Positions 22,760 to 37,308 of a stretch of 64,000 nt of DNA are shown here, in pieces; the first letter of the stretch is position 1; every line of letters begins with the position of its first letter. Both the position numbers and the translations under genes were made by a program. Under the pieces are notes generated by a model. The model had not been told where the DNA came from. It did no database searches and saw only the letters and a list, made by a program, of their open reading frames with translations. The stretch is from Hydractinia symbiolongicarpus (taxonomy: Eukaryota > Cnidaria > Hydrozoa > Anthoathecata > Hydractiniidae): positions 15,798,851 through 15,862,850 of the forward strand of contig NC_079877.1 of NCBI RefSeq assembly GCF_029227915.1, given 5' to 3'.

Positions 22760-23607
22760 CGTGAAGTCTTGTTTTAGGTTTCCTTGTCTACTAGAGGAAT
22801 ATAAAACCTATTTCATTTCTATAAAAAATGTTTTTTTAAATATAAAGGTTTGTTCTCACATCGCTGTTTTTACCATAATCAATTACAAAGAAAACCAAAT
22901 TGTTTTTACTAAGCGACATGCGCGCCTTGCTGCCAGTTTGGAATCTATTATTATCATTTTGCAACAATTAATATTCTGGCGAAATAAGTGGATTGAAAAT
23001 CAGAAAATGAAAAAGTAATAACGTGTAAACCGGGTTTTACATTTTAATAATAGATTATTTTTATAATATAATATAGTAATTATTGTTAAATGCTGGATAC
23101 TAAAGTCAGCAAATCCGTTCTTTCAAAACCAAATTAATAATGTGTATATAAGGAGTATATACATACCTAAATCCAATTTAGCTTCCACACTGTTTACATG
23201 TAGTTTACTGGGATACAACTTCTTCTCTTCAATTAAAAAACAAACCAATCAATTTATAGCAACATGACTTGCATTCGTATAGTTGATTTTATCAAGGAAA
23301 TTATTTTTCATAACACATTTATAACACCGTTACAATGGAAGGAATAAATAGTTTATTCGAAAGACTAAAAGCTCTGGGTGCTAAGTTGATATATGACTTC
23401 AAAACTTTAACTTGCAAAGTTATATCACTATGACAGCTGGTAATTACAGTGTATTATAAATTTCCATAGAAACGGTAAAGCACGGTCCGTTATTCCGGCC
23501 CTTATGCTATATAAAAGATCTTACAGAACTTCTCTCTCGTTCACTGTTATAAACAACAACAAATTTTGATAGTCAAAAAAATTTAAAATTCTAATCTTTA
23601 TATTCAA
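22760..23607. other. Upstream region of the GPCR
   Basis: AT-rich DNA that should hold the GPCR promoter and 5' UTR. I see no single convincing TATA box or 5' exon. The open frame on the + strand at 22551-23018 partly overlaps the GPCR antisense and is not a gene. Confidence 0.4.
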
Positions 23608-23611
23608 TTAA

Positions 23612-24339
23612 CCCTATTCGGTCCGGGGTTTTTCGAACATAATATAACCGGGGGAAATAATAACTTTTGATAGGGCCGTTCAAATTGAATCAAACTTGGC
23701 ACGCTTATAGTACATCATAAAAGGAACAAAATGGCAGCAATAAATGTTTGCTTGGGTCAGCACATTTTCCGTGACGTCATCAGAAGCTTCAAATTTGTTA
23801 AAAATGCCACTATCTGCTTAAAGTATAATTACTTTTGTTCCGGAGCGAAGTTTTGCATTCTGTTTGAAATTTCTGAAAGGTAAAAAAAAGTTATTTAACA
23901 AATTTTCCGGTTTTTACGTGGATCGCCTAAAAAATTACCAAAAATTGCACGAAAATCCGGTTTTTTCCGATTCTCGGGTAAAATCCGCCAAAATCGGGAA
24001 ATCGGATTAATCACGTGTCCAAATTTTGCAAAATGATTTTTCTTAATAAAATAAAGTTGTGTTGCAAGTTTCAAGTTCTAAGAACAATCTTGACAGAAGT
24101 TAATAAAATTTCCCCATTATAACGGTTTCACAGAGATTTTTAGGAATAGTTTCGAGTAATAGCCAATATCAAAGCCTCTGAAAGGTATGGGACCTAAAAA
24201 TTAAGCATGCATGTGTCTAATAGATAAATATTAAAATTAGTAAATTTCATAGCCCTAAAACATAGCAATAAGGAGTTATTAAAAAAAACCGTCAGGGGGG
24301 GGGGCGGAAACCCCCCCCCCCCCCCCCGACCGAATAGGG
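23612..24339. mobile_element. piggyBac-type MITE with TTAA target duplication
   Basis: It is flanked by TTAA at 23608-23611 and again at 24340-24343. The element begins CCCTATTCGGTC and ends GACCGAATAGGG, a perfect 12-bp terminal inverted repeat starting with CCC as in piggyBac elements. No transposase frame is present in the 728 bases, so it is non-autonomous. Long G and C runs near the right end (about 24293-24328) form an internal hairpin. Confidence 0.8.
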
Positions 24340-24343
24340 TTAA

Positions 24344-27300
24344 ACAAAATTACGGTAGAAACCATGTTTTAGATGGTGTTAACGGAATGATAATCAATTC
24401 ATAATAGGCACTTTAAGTCATTTCTGGAAACAACTTCAAAAAAAATGCTAATAAATAAAAGTTCAACGAGAGCTCAAGTAAATAGATATCTTTTTTTCAT
24501 AAATGAAGTTGGTAACACTAGGAAAATGCTATTACATTAAAATTAGGAAAATCAATAATTTTTAATAATATTTTTTGTGTAGCAAAGAGGTGTAAGCAGA
24601 ATATTTTAGGCTACCTGACGACAATGGAATTTTGTAAATAATAACAAATATTTGCCAGTAGCATTACGGAATTCATTTTAATGTGAAAAAAATCTCTTAC
24701 GCTTAAGTATAGCGGTCAACTTGCATAAAAAACCGACAAAAAAATTCATTAGTTAAATCGTATTGATCACATTTTCGTGATTGAGCATTCCGTGGTCTAT
24801 TTTGTGAACATCAAAATTGCAATAACTTGAGTACAAACATGCTTAATGACTTCAAAGTTGTTATGGGAAGCTTTTAAATTAATGCAAGGAATTTAACTTG
24901 ACAAATAGTTTTGTGTCAGTTAATTATCCTAAGTTTCAAAAGTTCATTTTAAGAGAGGGCGAAAAACCTTTTCGAATAATTAATTTTTTATAAATGACAA
25001 AGAAATAAGGTGTAACCAAATTATTTTCAAATAATGATTTTTTTAAAGTCAGTGTATTAATATCAGACCAACTATGCTTATCAGCTCGGCACATCTTCAT
25101 ATTTCTTGACATGGTGCGAATATAAACAACTTTTGTTTTAACTTCTGATAACTGACCTTGCATGTACCTCATTACCATATGTTTGATTCTTGTTTATTTA
25201 AATCAATGAACATCCCACCTGAGAGATTGGCCAGTTAGATAGGAAGCTGACGGCATGAAAAACTGAGAAACTATGCAAGGTGAGCGGGCATTTCAAAACT
25301 TAAAAGAGCAAATTGTTTTGTATCAAAATCTTTGAAAAACATTACTTGCGCACAAAATATCGTTTTAAGAAAACGTTGGCGATCACAAAAACGAGGCCTC
25401 TCACTATTTTTTCCAGGATAAAGTCATTGTAAAACCTTGTTGCATATCCTTTTGTATGCATTAGAAGCGTTTTTAAAAAAACTTTATCACAACTTCGGTT
25501 TCGATACAAACACACGAAAGAGGCTTTTGTTAAACTCGGGCTGAGCGCTTATTACAGTAAACCGTGTCATAATCACATAATCATTTAGGCGTGAAACTCT
25601 TTAACGAAACTAAAGGAAGGTTAAGCTAGCTATCTAGCTATTTGCTTTTTGTGTATTAAAAATTGTGTTGCAGCTAGCTGTATTTGTCTACTTACCCCTT
25701 TTAGCTACAGGTGAGCTAAGTAAATATCAGATTACTTAACATAACACTAAAATAAATAATGTTAGCTAACAAAAACACTTGCGTATATCACTTGCCATTG
25801 GATTACAACATGTAACAGGATTGGATAACAAGGTACAATGAAGTTAAAAAGTGCAACCAGTTTCCAATGTGGTACACTGCAATTCGCACTTCATAATTTA
25901 TGACATGAGAATGTATTGAAATTGTTTTGCCCTTTCTATTCAGTTTATTTTTATCCACACTAGCCTGAATCATCGCTTACACGTTGTTTGTTTTTTAAAC
26001 GATTTGAGTTTTTTCTGTACTTGTAATTTCAAACCGACTACGGTTTCCTGTTTTGTTTGTTATGCAAAAAGGGTGTTCAATGTTTTACTTTCACCACGCA
26101 TGTTTTTTGCACTCGTGGCAACTAAAAATGTGTTCTGAGCCAAACATTGAAATTCGATTTGATTGATATGCTGCAGGTTTTACTTTTATTTTTGCATCAA
26201 AAATTAATATATTTAAATCTCCATTAATAAGTTCGAAAATGCTGAAAATTTTAACATACAGCAAATATACAAACAATGTTATCTTAACAACGGCAAGATA
26301 AGAGCGGAGGAAGCACCGGAAACGACAAGGCAAAAAATAAAGAGAAACCAGCAAGACAAGGCGTTGAAGCAGCACCAGCAAGCAAACCTCTCCCAGAGGT
26401 ACTGTGTACAAAATCTCAAACTACTATGAAACCTTAATTGTTTTCTTCGTCATTCTAATACCACCGGCAATTCGCCACTTTATAAGAACCAGTAAGATAC
26501 GACCTGACGCTTTTTTTGAAAACCATACATTGTGTTCTTATCATATTTTCTTTTTGAAAAAGGCTGTATGACCTATTTTTTCATGAATAGCATATTTCTT
26601 ATTTTCCGTTCTTTTTTATTATAAAGGAAAACCATATTGCATGGCGTTTTATGTCTTATCCGTAATGCGGCGTCTTTGAATTAGATATTTAGAACAGATT
26701 TTCAAATCTTTGCCATAAAATGAATAAGCATTGTTTTTTTTATATTGTGCAGCGCACATTTAGAAAATTGAAGAAAATATTAATTATTTGGAACATTGTT
26801 GTGGAAATCATTACTCAATTTTAATGTCAAAATCGGATTATACACCATGACAATGTCTCCTACCCTGCTTTTTTTGTAATGTTTCCACATTATGGCTTTA
26901 ATCATCCACAAAAATGTGGCTCTCATCCCCTCAATGTTACAAATTTTTCAACCTGACATCTATAAAGCATTGATCTTCAGTGGGATGGGAAGTACTATCT
27001 GTAGATTATATAAATATGTACTTTTGCTGCTTTCGCTAAACATTTTCGTCCTTGGTTTTTCGTCTAAAATTGAAAGATTGTGCATTGTGTCTAGAACACG
27101 CTATGTAATGGGTCATTCCTAATCAGAGTAGAGTTATATCACATAACGTGTCATGGTATAGGTGTATGTAGCTACCTACAAGGATATATGTCAAAAATAA
27201 TTTTTCTATGCTAGCTTGTAGCTGATTTTATGCTGGCTAAAGTAGCTAATTTTATGCTAGCTAAATTGATAGTTTTAGCCCAGGAAAGTAGCTAGTTTTA

Positions 27301-29951
27301 TGCGAGCTGTATACGTTATATTTTATGCACTATTATATCCCAGCTAGGTAAAAGCTAGCTATTTAAGTTCTATTATTATCCCAGCTTAGTCAGTAGTTTT
27401 ATATTAGCTACCCTTAGGTTAGGAAATAGGCTTTGTTCCGCGAAAATTACTTTTTACATTTTCTTATATTCTTCTCTATAATATACACGCTGTATTTTAC
27501 AAGAATTAGTGTTTTTTTACTTTTAGCCTTGACGCTATTAACTTTCTTGACAAATCCTATCCTAATTATTCTTAACATAGTTTTAGCATGGCTATGGTGT
27601 GAAATTAATAAAATAAAGCTCGTTATAAATCGCTATAGCAATTTGAAAATCCTTTTTATATTTAGAACAAACAATTCTTATAATATTCTTAACATCTGAT
27701 AAGGGAAAGTTTAGCTCTAAAAGTTAAAACAGCTAAAGAATCGTTATTAACCTAAATTTATTTAAGTAGCAGATACTCTCAATAACGCACTTCCTTTTCT
27801 TTGACTTTCTCAGTAGGTCCTTAGCTAGCGCTCCTTGGATAAAAGTCCAATCACTTTTTTACTTCGATAAGTAAACTTCGCTCCATCCTAAAAAGAACAA
27901 AATAATTATGTATAGCTACAATTGTCTGATGCATTTCCATGAGTTCTCTTTGTGACGTTATATCATCGTACGAAACATTTTACCTTCTAAATTCTACCTA
28001 GGAGGTGGTAATTGTCACAAAAATAAATGATAATTTAGGCTCAGGAAATTTTAATATCTATCTCAATACAAGTAAAGACATTCTTATTGAAAACCAAAAA
28101 ATAAGCATTGGGAGATGCTAGTGCAAACACAAAATGCAGAATTGGAGGAGGAAATAAATTTAGAATTCAGAGAACCCATACAACCATACAAACACCAATG
28201 AACACAAAGAATACCAAAAATGTTGATGGATGATAAGGTATGTAGACGAGACAATTATTTAGAATAAATAAATAACTTCAACATATATAAGGTTAAAAGC
28301 TTTAATAGGTTGAATACCTACTCTCTAACGTATAGTAAACTTTAGGTACACGAAAGTTATTTCCTGTTCTATAACCATAAACGGGGAAAGATTATGTTTT
28401 ATTTGTTTAATAGTCAAAAAAGCCTGCGGGAAAATATGCTAAGGCAGGATAAAAAAATAAAGGGACGAATCATTTGAATTTTGATAAAGTCAGCATTTAC
28501 AAAAAAAATAAGAACCTTGTTTTCATGTTGCTTCTACTGTGTAGGGCTTAGAGCATTAGCTTGCTGATGAAAAAATGTACATGATGATGTGCTTTTAATG
28601 AACAGTTAATGAGACATAAGGATTTGAAAATTTTGCTGACTTTTGCAATGGTCCGTAAAATATTTGTGTATACCTGATGCCTTGATCGCATGCATTTTTC
28701 GGCTAGATCAAAAGAAAATAAAGACATCCACTTTGCCTGTCACAGAGACGCGGAACTAGCGTATTCTTGCGGAGTGAAGCGGAGCCAATTTCCTCATTAA
28801 ATAAGCCAAATAGAGGCTGTGTAGAATTTCTGCGTGTCGCCCCTTTTTATCAACATTATCAAACACTCTTCCCCACGGTTACAATTTTGCCCATTTTGGT
28901 TTTGCTTCCCAGCAATTTAATGTGGTCGTTTTTTTGCAAATTTCTGATTAAGCGGGAGTGAAACAACATCAATTTAAACGGCAATGGGGAAATTTTTGTC
29001 TTTGTTTAAATACGGCGACGATGTGAGAATGTCCACGAGAATTCAGCTAGGTATAAATAAAGCTGAAGGGAATTTTTCATTAAATACCTAGCTAACAACA
29101 TAGCTAGCTATCTGTGTAGTAGCTAGTATATCATTATTTTACATGCAATGAACCCCTTTTTACCCTCTACCTAGCTGCAAAGCCTTCGAAAGATTACTTA
29201 CACCTCTTATGGGCCTTCGTAAAATTTTTGGACCGACTCCCGCCCCTTCTCCTAGTGGATTTCCGTCCTTCAAATACATACATTTGGATAACTCTTGGAA
29301 GGCTCAGGGGTGTGTTTTGCAGATAAAAGTTATCGGAATTGATGACAAAAGGAATTATGCTCACGAACGACGAAGAATCCTTAACGGGTTTTTTTAAAAT
29401 TTCAGACCCCTTAGCGACGATATGCCGCTAACTAGGCCCAAAACCGACCGACTCACTCGCTTGAGGTAATAAAAACCTGAGTTGGCAAGTCTCGAGCTCA
29501 AGCCTTTTGATATATATGAACATCATTTGCTAGCTATGTTTGTAAGTATTTTTTCTGTTGTACATTAGCTATACGTATAAAAGTTTTTGCAATTAATTTA
29601 AAAGTCTAGAAGAACGGAAACAAATAAAGTTAGCTATAGCTGCAGCTAGCTGGCTTCAGGAGGATGCTGCGTGCAAATCTCTGGAGTCAAAATTTTAAAA
29701 CTGCAGAGAAAAAGGTCAAAAGGCCTATCAAGTTTACACTAATTTTCATCCTTTTTATACGGCTCTGTCGTGATTTTGAAATTAGGCTGCGTGAAACAAA
29801 GTCGGGTTCTGCCAAGATTTTCCGAAAAAAAGTTGCGGTGCACACTTTTTAAACAAAATAGGTCGTTAATAATAAAGAGAATATTCAATATACCCGTGAA
29901 AAATTTTACTTAAACATAAAAACCAAGGAGGTATATAAAAATATACCATAT
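24344..29951. other. Noncoding, repeat-rich DNA
   Basis: No gene recognised. One isolated unit of the 124-bp repeat family lies at about 25480-25605. A patch with many TAGCTAGCT-like words runs from about 27160 to 27420. About 28690-28750 resembles 61735-61800. Hydrophobic open frames at 26892-27122 and 27433-27699 are AT-driven and lack support. Confidence 0.5.
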
Positions 29952-32900
29952 GTAAACTACATGATTTCGAATCAATAACGAACAACTAAAGTGTGATAAA
30001 AATTTCACGTTGATTCACATATGTTAGAACTGTTAACCTCCGATAATTTGTAAAATCACTTATTTGAGATCTATTTTTTATTCCATTGATTTCAGGAAAA
30101 AGTTTTACTTAAAAGTTTTAGATTTGAATATTTGATATTGCATAAAACAAGTCACAATGTAGTGCAGAAGACGCGTTTATCTGACAAATGGAAGGATAGG
30201 AAATACGCAACAATATTTGAAGTACAATGTTTTTCATAATCATAACAAAAGTCATAATTTCACATTTATAGCAGAAAGGTTAGGGTTAAGATTACTTTAA
30301 AATTTCTGAAAAATTAAAAGATATGGTTACTTACACAAGGTCATAACAGTCAGGGTGTACATAAGCCTTATTCTATCACCTATTCTTTCTAATTCTATGA
30401 TACTTTTTAAATTGCAATCTTGTTTTATCAGGGACTGCATTACTCCTCTGTTATGACCCTGTACAGCAATGTCATTACGATAGTGCAGAGTATAATGTAA
30501 GAAATAATAAAATAAAACAATAACAATGTCTCATTAAAAGTAAAGGTAGCAGAAACCTCTACACGCAACCGGTCCTGCGAATTGAACAGCCCAACACGCA
30601 GCCCGCACTTGTGGAACACGAACGGTTCGGCAGAACGCTTGAATGGCTCTTGTACCTAGATAAAAATGGTTATACTTGCATATATTCTCTTTACATTGTA
30701 AAGACAAATGTGAACACATCAAAATACGTTATAACGGTAATAAGGTACTTAAAAGACAACAGATCGTATTTCACCTCGTTCATCTTTGAAATTATGGCTG
30801 CACACTACGCTTATTATTTTCGAAAACGTAACTTAGACAAATTAATACTAAATACCTCGTGCGCATGCTGCCAGGCATTTTGGAAGTGATCCGACTACAT
30901 CTTCAGGCACTAAAAAATATACAAAGTATCAATTACTCTTCCACCAGTGTTCTATTTAATTGGACTATTTATAAAAAATGTTTAAAACCTTCTTAACCCT
31001 TCTTCAATCATCGAGAGTAATACGCATATGGTAAATTATATGTCATGTTCCGTGTAAAATATCTTCCGCTCGAAAATAGCCTAAAACTTGGCAAGTTCGA
31101 TGTTAATTGGAAACGCTTATGAAAATTTGTGAAGTTAAGGCCAATTATAGTATGGGAGGATTCCACCACATCTTAAAATTATCAGGCCTAAAAAACCCTG
31201 AATATATAGGATTAAGGTAGTTTTCCGGGTAGAAAGTTGTCGGACAAGAAGGACAATGATAAAAATGTCTCTGAGGATTATGGGTTCGTCTAGAGTTAAT
31301 TTATGTATTTTTACTGCTTTATAGTATAATACGTAAAATACATAAGTAAATTTGAAAATTTGTCAAATGTTTTCTCTAGTTGACGACGTTTCCAGCTGCT
31401 ATATTTTGTCCCACCAAAATTTTTGTCTAGAGCAACACTTTTTTATTCCAAATCAAGGTAGATTTGACCTTATAATGGGTTTACTAAACGGGATAAAAAA
31501 TTAAAAAATGATAATCCCATCAGGTATATTTCTCTATGCCTCATACATCACTTTGCTTCATCAGAGGATATTTTTTATTTTATTCAAAAAAGAAAATAAT
31601 TTTGATTATATTTCAGTTTTTCGTACAAGCACTATTATAAAAAATAAAAAATAAAATCGTTTCCATTAAAGAGTTTCTGTTCGCTGTTTAACGTGTTTAA
31701 ATTTCGGTTTTCGATCTGTTTACTTTCCAATTCATTAAAGATGGCAGAGCTATCTGAACTTTTTGAAAGTGTTGCAAAACGCTATTCCTGGAAATTTGAC
31801 TCGTCCTAACATTCAATAATGCCACAATAGAGCGTCGAAAAGTTGTCTATGATCATGCCCTGATGCCTAACGTTGGGCGTTGCGGCGAGAAATGGAAACA
31901 AAAATTCTCTACTTACTAAGACAGAGAAACAGCGCTGTCAAAAATAATACATAAATCTTCATCTTTGAATTCACAACGTCAAGCAGGTTTCTGTTTTCTT
32001 TAAATTTACTATCAAATCACGCCCTAAAAGATGGGAAAATTAAAACTAAATAATTAAACTACTTCCAATTATAACACAATATCACAAATCATAATTTTTG
32101 AAAATTTAGTCTTTTCTTAAAAAACGAAATACTCACAAGACTTTCGAAAAGCTTTCGTCAGCACGTATACAATAATAAAACTGGTTATAAATTGTAGACT
32201 AGACACTGTCTCTTTATATTGTGCTTTGCTATTTTAATCTCTTCTTCAATTTGTTTTAAAACGCTAGTCTTGGTTTATGGATTACTTTACAAAACATTTT
32301 TAAATCCATTAAGACAGTTTAAGACGCCACAAACTCTCTAGAAATGCATGAGAACATCACAGTATTACTTCAAACTCCAAGAACGTTACCACATTCGCTA
32401 TGATTAACGTTGTGGGAGAAAAACGATTGAAAATATCAGCAGTTAATAGCAACAGTTTATCATTTTGAGTTTAATTTTTGACGCAGTCATGCGCGTTAAA
32501 TAGCGTGGTTATTGCTATGTTGTGCATTATGGTTTAGGCATAGTAAGTCAATCGAAATGGGACGATGTGTAACTTTAACGCTACGTTTGTTATATACACT
32601 TCTGTTTCACAATTCACTTGATAAAACAGGTTATTTCGGTAAAGTCGATACAAAAAAGGTTGCACATAACTATAACTTTTTTTTTGTCGCCTAAATGTTT
32701 AACGCGGTAATTAAAATTCCGAATAAAATATTTGAAAACTGAAACACATGTTTCAGCACATTAGTGGTACACACACAAATTGATAATACGCGGAACATGA
32801 CATATAATTTATTATATGCGTATTACTTTCGATAATTGAAAAAAGGTTAAGAACGTTCTGAAAGTTTTAAATAGTTCAATATAATAGCGCACTGGTGGAA

Positions 32901-33852
32901 GAGTGATTAATATTTTGTATATTATTTTAGTGCCTAAAGATGCAGTCAGATCACTTCCAAAATGCCTGGCAGCATGCGTACGAGGTAATTAGTATTAATT
33001 AGTCTGAGTTACCTTTGCGACAATAATAAGCGTAAGGTGCAGCCATAATTTCAAAAAAGCACGAGGTTAAATACGCTTTGTGGTCAGTCAAGTACTTTAT
33101 TTTAACCTGTTTTTGAATTGCTTACATTTGTCTTTACAATGAAAAGAGAATATGTGCAATTCTTAGCATTTTTATCTAGGTACAAGAGCCATTTGAGCCT
33201 TCTCGCGAACCGTTCGTGTTGCACAAGTGCGGGTTGCGTGTTGGTCTGTTCAATGCGCAGGACCAGTTGCGCGTAGAGGTTTCTTCTATATTTACTTTTA
33301 GTGAAACATTGCTAAAGTTTTTTATTTCCTATATTACCTTTTCCACTTGCGCAATAACATTGCTGCACAGGATCATAACAGAGGAATATTGCAGTCCCTG
33401 ATAAAACAAAATGGTAATTTCAAAAGACTCATAGAATTAGAAAATCATGTGTTCGAATATGATTTCTCTAGACCCTCACTGTTATGACCTTTTTCAGTAT
33501 CCCTATCTTTTAATCCTTCAGAAATTTTAAATTAGTCTTACGGGACACCTGTCTGCTAAAAATAGGAAATTATGACTTTGTTATGATTATTAAAAACATT
33601 GTATTTCATATATTGTTGCACATTTGTCCCTTTTCTTTTCTGTTAAACGAGTGTTCATTCACTACATCGTTATAAATTTTGTTCGATAGCAAAAAATTAA
33701 GTTAAAGTTTAAGTTTTTTTATACTTTTTTTCTGAATCAATGGAATAAAAAAAAACTCAAATAAGCCATTTTACAGATTATGGGAAATTAACAGTTCTAA
33801 GATACGTGGAAAGACAAGAAAATTTATTTAATTTAGTTGTTATGTAGTTTAC
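29952..33852. mobile_element. Fold-back element, copy A
   Basis: The left arm, about 29952-31231, and the right arm, about 32787-33852, are inverted copies of each other. The tips are GTAAACTACAT and ATGTAGTTTAC. Inside, the arms match over long blocks, for example the AGGGACTGCA...CTGTTATGACC region (about 30430-30460 and 33370-33400) and the GTACAAGAGCC region. The right arm lacks about 190 bases present in copy B. The loop (31232-32786) has no transposase that I recognise. I see no target-site duplication. The family is unassigned; a long-inverted-repeat DNA transposon is likely. Confidence 0.7.
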
Positions 33853-33983
33853 GTGCGACAGTCGCTTTTATTTAACGCCCTATTTTGTTCAAAAGGGGTG
33901 CAAGGGGTTTTATTTCGGAATATTTTGAACAATCCGATTTTTACGGACTTCATTTTTCTTGTACGCAATTTAATTTCAAAAGC

Positions 33984-34151
33984 ATGGCAGAACCCGGAAA
34001 AATGTCAGATTCTACAAAAGCCGTTTTCGATGGAAAGTTGTGTGAACTTTGTAGGTCTCTTTTTGACCGTTTTCTGTCTAAATATTTGGTACATTGGAAT
34101 ATTCCCTTTTTCTGTGTTTGCACACGTTCTCTAGCCATGTATATATCATAA
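33984..34151 (+). CDS. Small open frame, unknown
   Basis: A 55-residue frame starting ATGGCAGAACCCGG with a CxxC pair (KLCELCRSLF) and a hydrophobic C-terminal half. In copy B the equivalent ATG at 41678 is followed within eight codons by a 4-base insertion that shifts the frame, so the two copies do not agree. It could be the first exon of a mobile-element gene, or chance. I do not recognise it. Confidence 0.2.
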   Translation: MAEPGKMSDSTKAVFDGKLCELCRSLFDRFLSKYLVHWNIPFFCVCTRSLAMYIS

Positions 34152-37100
34152 ACTAAGCAATTTTTAGACTTTGACTCTAGACACGCAGAATCCTGTTGAA
34201 GCTTAGGTGTAGCTATAGCTTTACTTTCCATTTTTCTAAAGTTTCAAATTAATTCGGTATGATATTGTTTATTTTTTTACTGGGCTTGTATATTTTTAGC
34301 CTGTTCCTTAGATACTTCTGGCTAAAAAGTGAAAATAGCCAATTGCAATAGCTACACCTTTTATTACAATCCTGAAGACCTCTTTCACAGAAGGAGAACA
34401 CTGAGCGATTGTAGAACATGGACGGAGTGAAAACGGACTGTTTCGTGTTTTTTTTAAACCGATGTTTCTATGCATGTGCAACACTGGTTACGTGTACTAA
34501 GCTATTAACCCGCTGTTAATACGTACTGTTGCCTATATAATGCCTATATAATGGTGTGTGCGCTTCACTCGATTTTAGCCATACTCTATAACTGTATTCA
34601 AGCGTCCAACCGGGATGTGTTGAACAGTTTATACCCTTGTTGAGAGCTTTATTATTTAGCATATAGCAAAGCGTTCGGCATCACACACGGTTAATTTGTG
34701 GCTAAAACTGGAGAATCGACGACGGGTTCCCCAGCTAGTCTTTTTAATAAAAGCCGTATTTTTCACACAGATTTATTTTAAAAGATACCAGCAGAAACAG
34801 ATTATTACAGAGTTTGTTTTAGTTGTACGCGGTTTAATTGTGGAATTACGGAAGGCCGTTTTGGTTTGGAAATGTTGTTTGTCTATTCGGGATTAAACAA
34901 GTAAAATAAAATTTTGAGTTACAAGGTTGCTAATTTAGTGGAGGTTTTTCTTATTTTTACGTATCAGAAGTTATATAAAAACAGTTACTCTACGTGGGGA
35001 AACTGCCTATTTAACCCATACTAGCTTTTAACCTTACCGAAATATTGAGGTTATTTAAAGAAAGTGAAAAAATATTTGACGCGTCTATATCCCTTATCAT
35101 CCATCACACACCAACAGTCAGTTATGGTTTTGTTGGTGGTTGTTGTTTTCTGTTTGTATAGTTTTATAGTTTTTGTGTGTGGATTATCATTTTAATAACC
35201 CCCATTGTCTCCCCGAATTCTCATTTCATATTTGTACTAGCACCGCCAAACACTCATTTTTGAGATTTGAATAAGAATGTCTTCAGTTTCATTGACTTTA
35301 AATTTCAAATTAGCCTAAATTGTTTAATCCAGCACAAGCTTGTGGCACTTTATTTGCATGGTGCTTTTAAACCTGAAGTAAAATTTTCTTTTCCATGAAA
35401 AATTATTAGTACCTCCTTGGTAGAATATATTAAAGCAAAACGTTTCGCATCTTGGTTACCATGCTTGCTGTCAAGATTTCTCAACAGGGAAAAAATTAAA
35501 AATTCCTAACAAGTTGCACTGAATCTTATACAAGAAAAGAGACAAGAAGTTATAAAGGAAAGAGAAATTAGCAAACTTCGTTTTGCTGCTCCATTTGTTC
35601 TATGGGGCCATGTTGCTTTGAGTTTGTGTGGGAAGAATGGTGCAGATCAATGAAGCTTTATATAATATATGCTTTTTACTATGCGAGTACCAAATCGCAT
35701 TTAATTTGAGTATTATCAGTTATTTTTTGCAAACATGTAAAAAATATTGTAAATAAATTTTCCTCACTCTACAACTTCAAACCACCGGACATTTTAGTAT
35801 CGCAGAAAATTTAAAAGTAGCGGAAAGTTTAATGCATTGAGGACGTTTAATTATTGCTCTTAAAGAAAAAAAAAGCAAATTTAACGTGCTTAATTTATGA
35901 AAAGGAATATAATTTTGTTCTCTAAAAATGTGCATCCTTTCAACTGACAGTTTAGATACGTAGCAAAGAAGAAGTGTGGTAGGTCACACTAAATAACATA
36001 GAACGTTACGTATGGTAAAGTTCTTGAAATTTTGAAACATTGTGGTATATAAAAGGAAACGAGTTACAGTAAAAAAAAAATTATAGCAAAAGGCCTAACT
36101 ATCAGTATTACTTTAATACTATATAAACTGTTTGTGTATCTATAACGAGAAATACTACCCCAGGTCAAAAGTATAGACCAAGATTGCGAGGGCGACACGA
36201 TGACTGATATACTGACCTGGATTTTTTTCTAAAGCTTTACTTGTAACAAGGTTGTAAAAACCAGATCCGGTTAAAAAAAGAAATTCATGAATTAAATTTC
36301 TTTGGTTCAATTTTGCAAATATGTGTACAAAAAGAAAACAACACATTCGAAAAAATATATACAAGATTTTTTAAACGGTTTTTAAACCAAAGTTTATTCT
36401 GTATCAGATAGAGATCACATCACACAAATTCGACACGGTTTTCCTTTTTGCTCATTGCTGATGAATGATCATATCAAAAACGCAGTGATTTATGTGTTCA
36501 TCATTAAACTTAGATTTAAAGTCAATAGCATTTCGATCGTGAATATAATACCGTCCATTATTTGATAAGATATGTTGACAATTTAGTGGCATTTTTAGAA
36601 TCGAAGTTGCAACTAATGTTCTCGTTGAAATTAAACTTAAGTCAATATTGATCGATTCCATGCAAATGTGAAAATACCTGTACATTAGTCGGTCATGCCA
36701 AATTATTCAAGGTACCTTAAAGATGTCAAACAGTAGGAGCGGGTGTGATTGAAGTGGCATTCAGAAAATTGAAATGAATTTACACAAACCGGTCGACAAC
36801 GTACGCACAGTTCAATTAAACATAACTTTTTCTGTTCAAAATACGTAACCCAACCATCTTCTACAACAATCAAATCAAGATTATTTACTATTTGTACATT
36901 TATGTGAGTATGATTTGGTACAAGTTATTTTCTTAAAATAGCAAGTGTTTTCACAATGGTGCGTTGAAAATATATAGCCAATGGCATTACAATTTTTGCG
37001 TTTTATGATAGCAAATGGATTTTTATCGGAAAAAAGTAGAAAACTTTTTTGCGAATTCTTGTAGTAGTTAAAGATCTCAAAGCCCTATACTGGCAATGTT

Positions 37101-37280
37101 ATCCTAACATGCCAAAGTCATCGACCATGCCTGTCCCGTAATGTTGCATAAAACAACAACAAAAAATGTAGGATGTAAGAAGAATTAAATAAGGATCAGT
37201 GACTATATAATCGAAAAAATCTTGTTCATAAATTAGACATATGTGTCTGCAAGATGCATCAATATTATAATACCCGTATA

Positions 37281-37308
37281 CGTCCGTCCGTCCGTCTGTC
37301 TGTCTGTC
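37281..37308. repeat. GTCC/GTCT microsatellite, unit A
   Basis: CGTCCGTCCGTCCGTC passes into TGTCTGTCTGTC. The equivalent in unit B is at 45939-45962. Similar GTCTGTCTG tracts occur near 57350 and 58910, next to the satellite-family ends. Confidence 0.85.

Noticed and set aside
22551-23018. 155-codon + strand open frame
   Set aside because: About half overlaps the GPCR antisense; the rest is AT-driven, with no domain or splice support.
26892-27699. Hydrophobic frames resembling membrane proteins
   Set aside because: Composition follows from T-rich DNA; no charge pattern, splice sites or family match.
30534-30889. Frames on both strands, repeated at 38193-38414
   Set aside because: They lie in the inverted arm of the fold-back element and are repeated with it; no domain.
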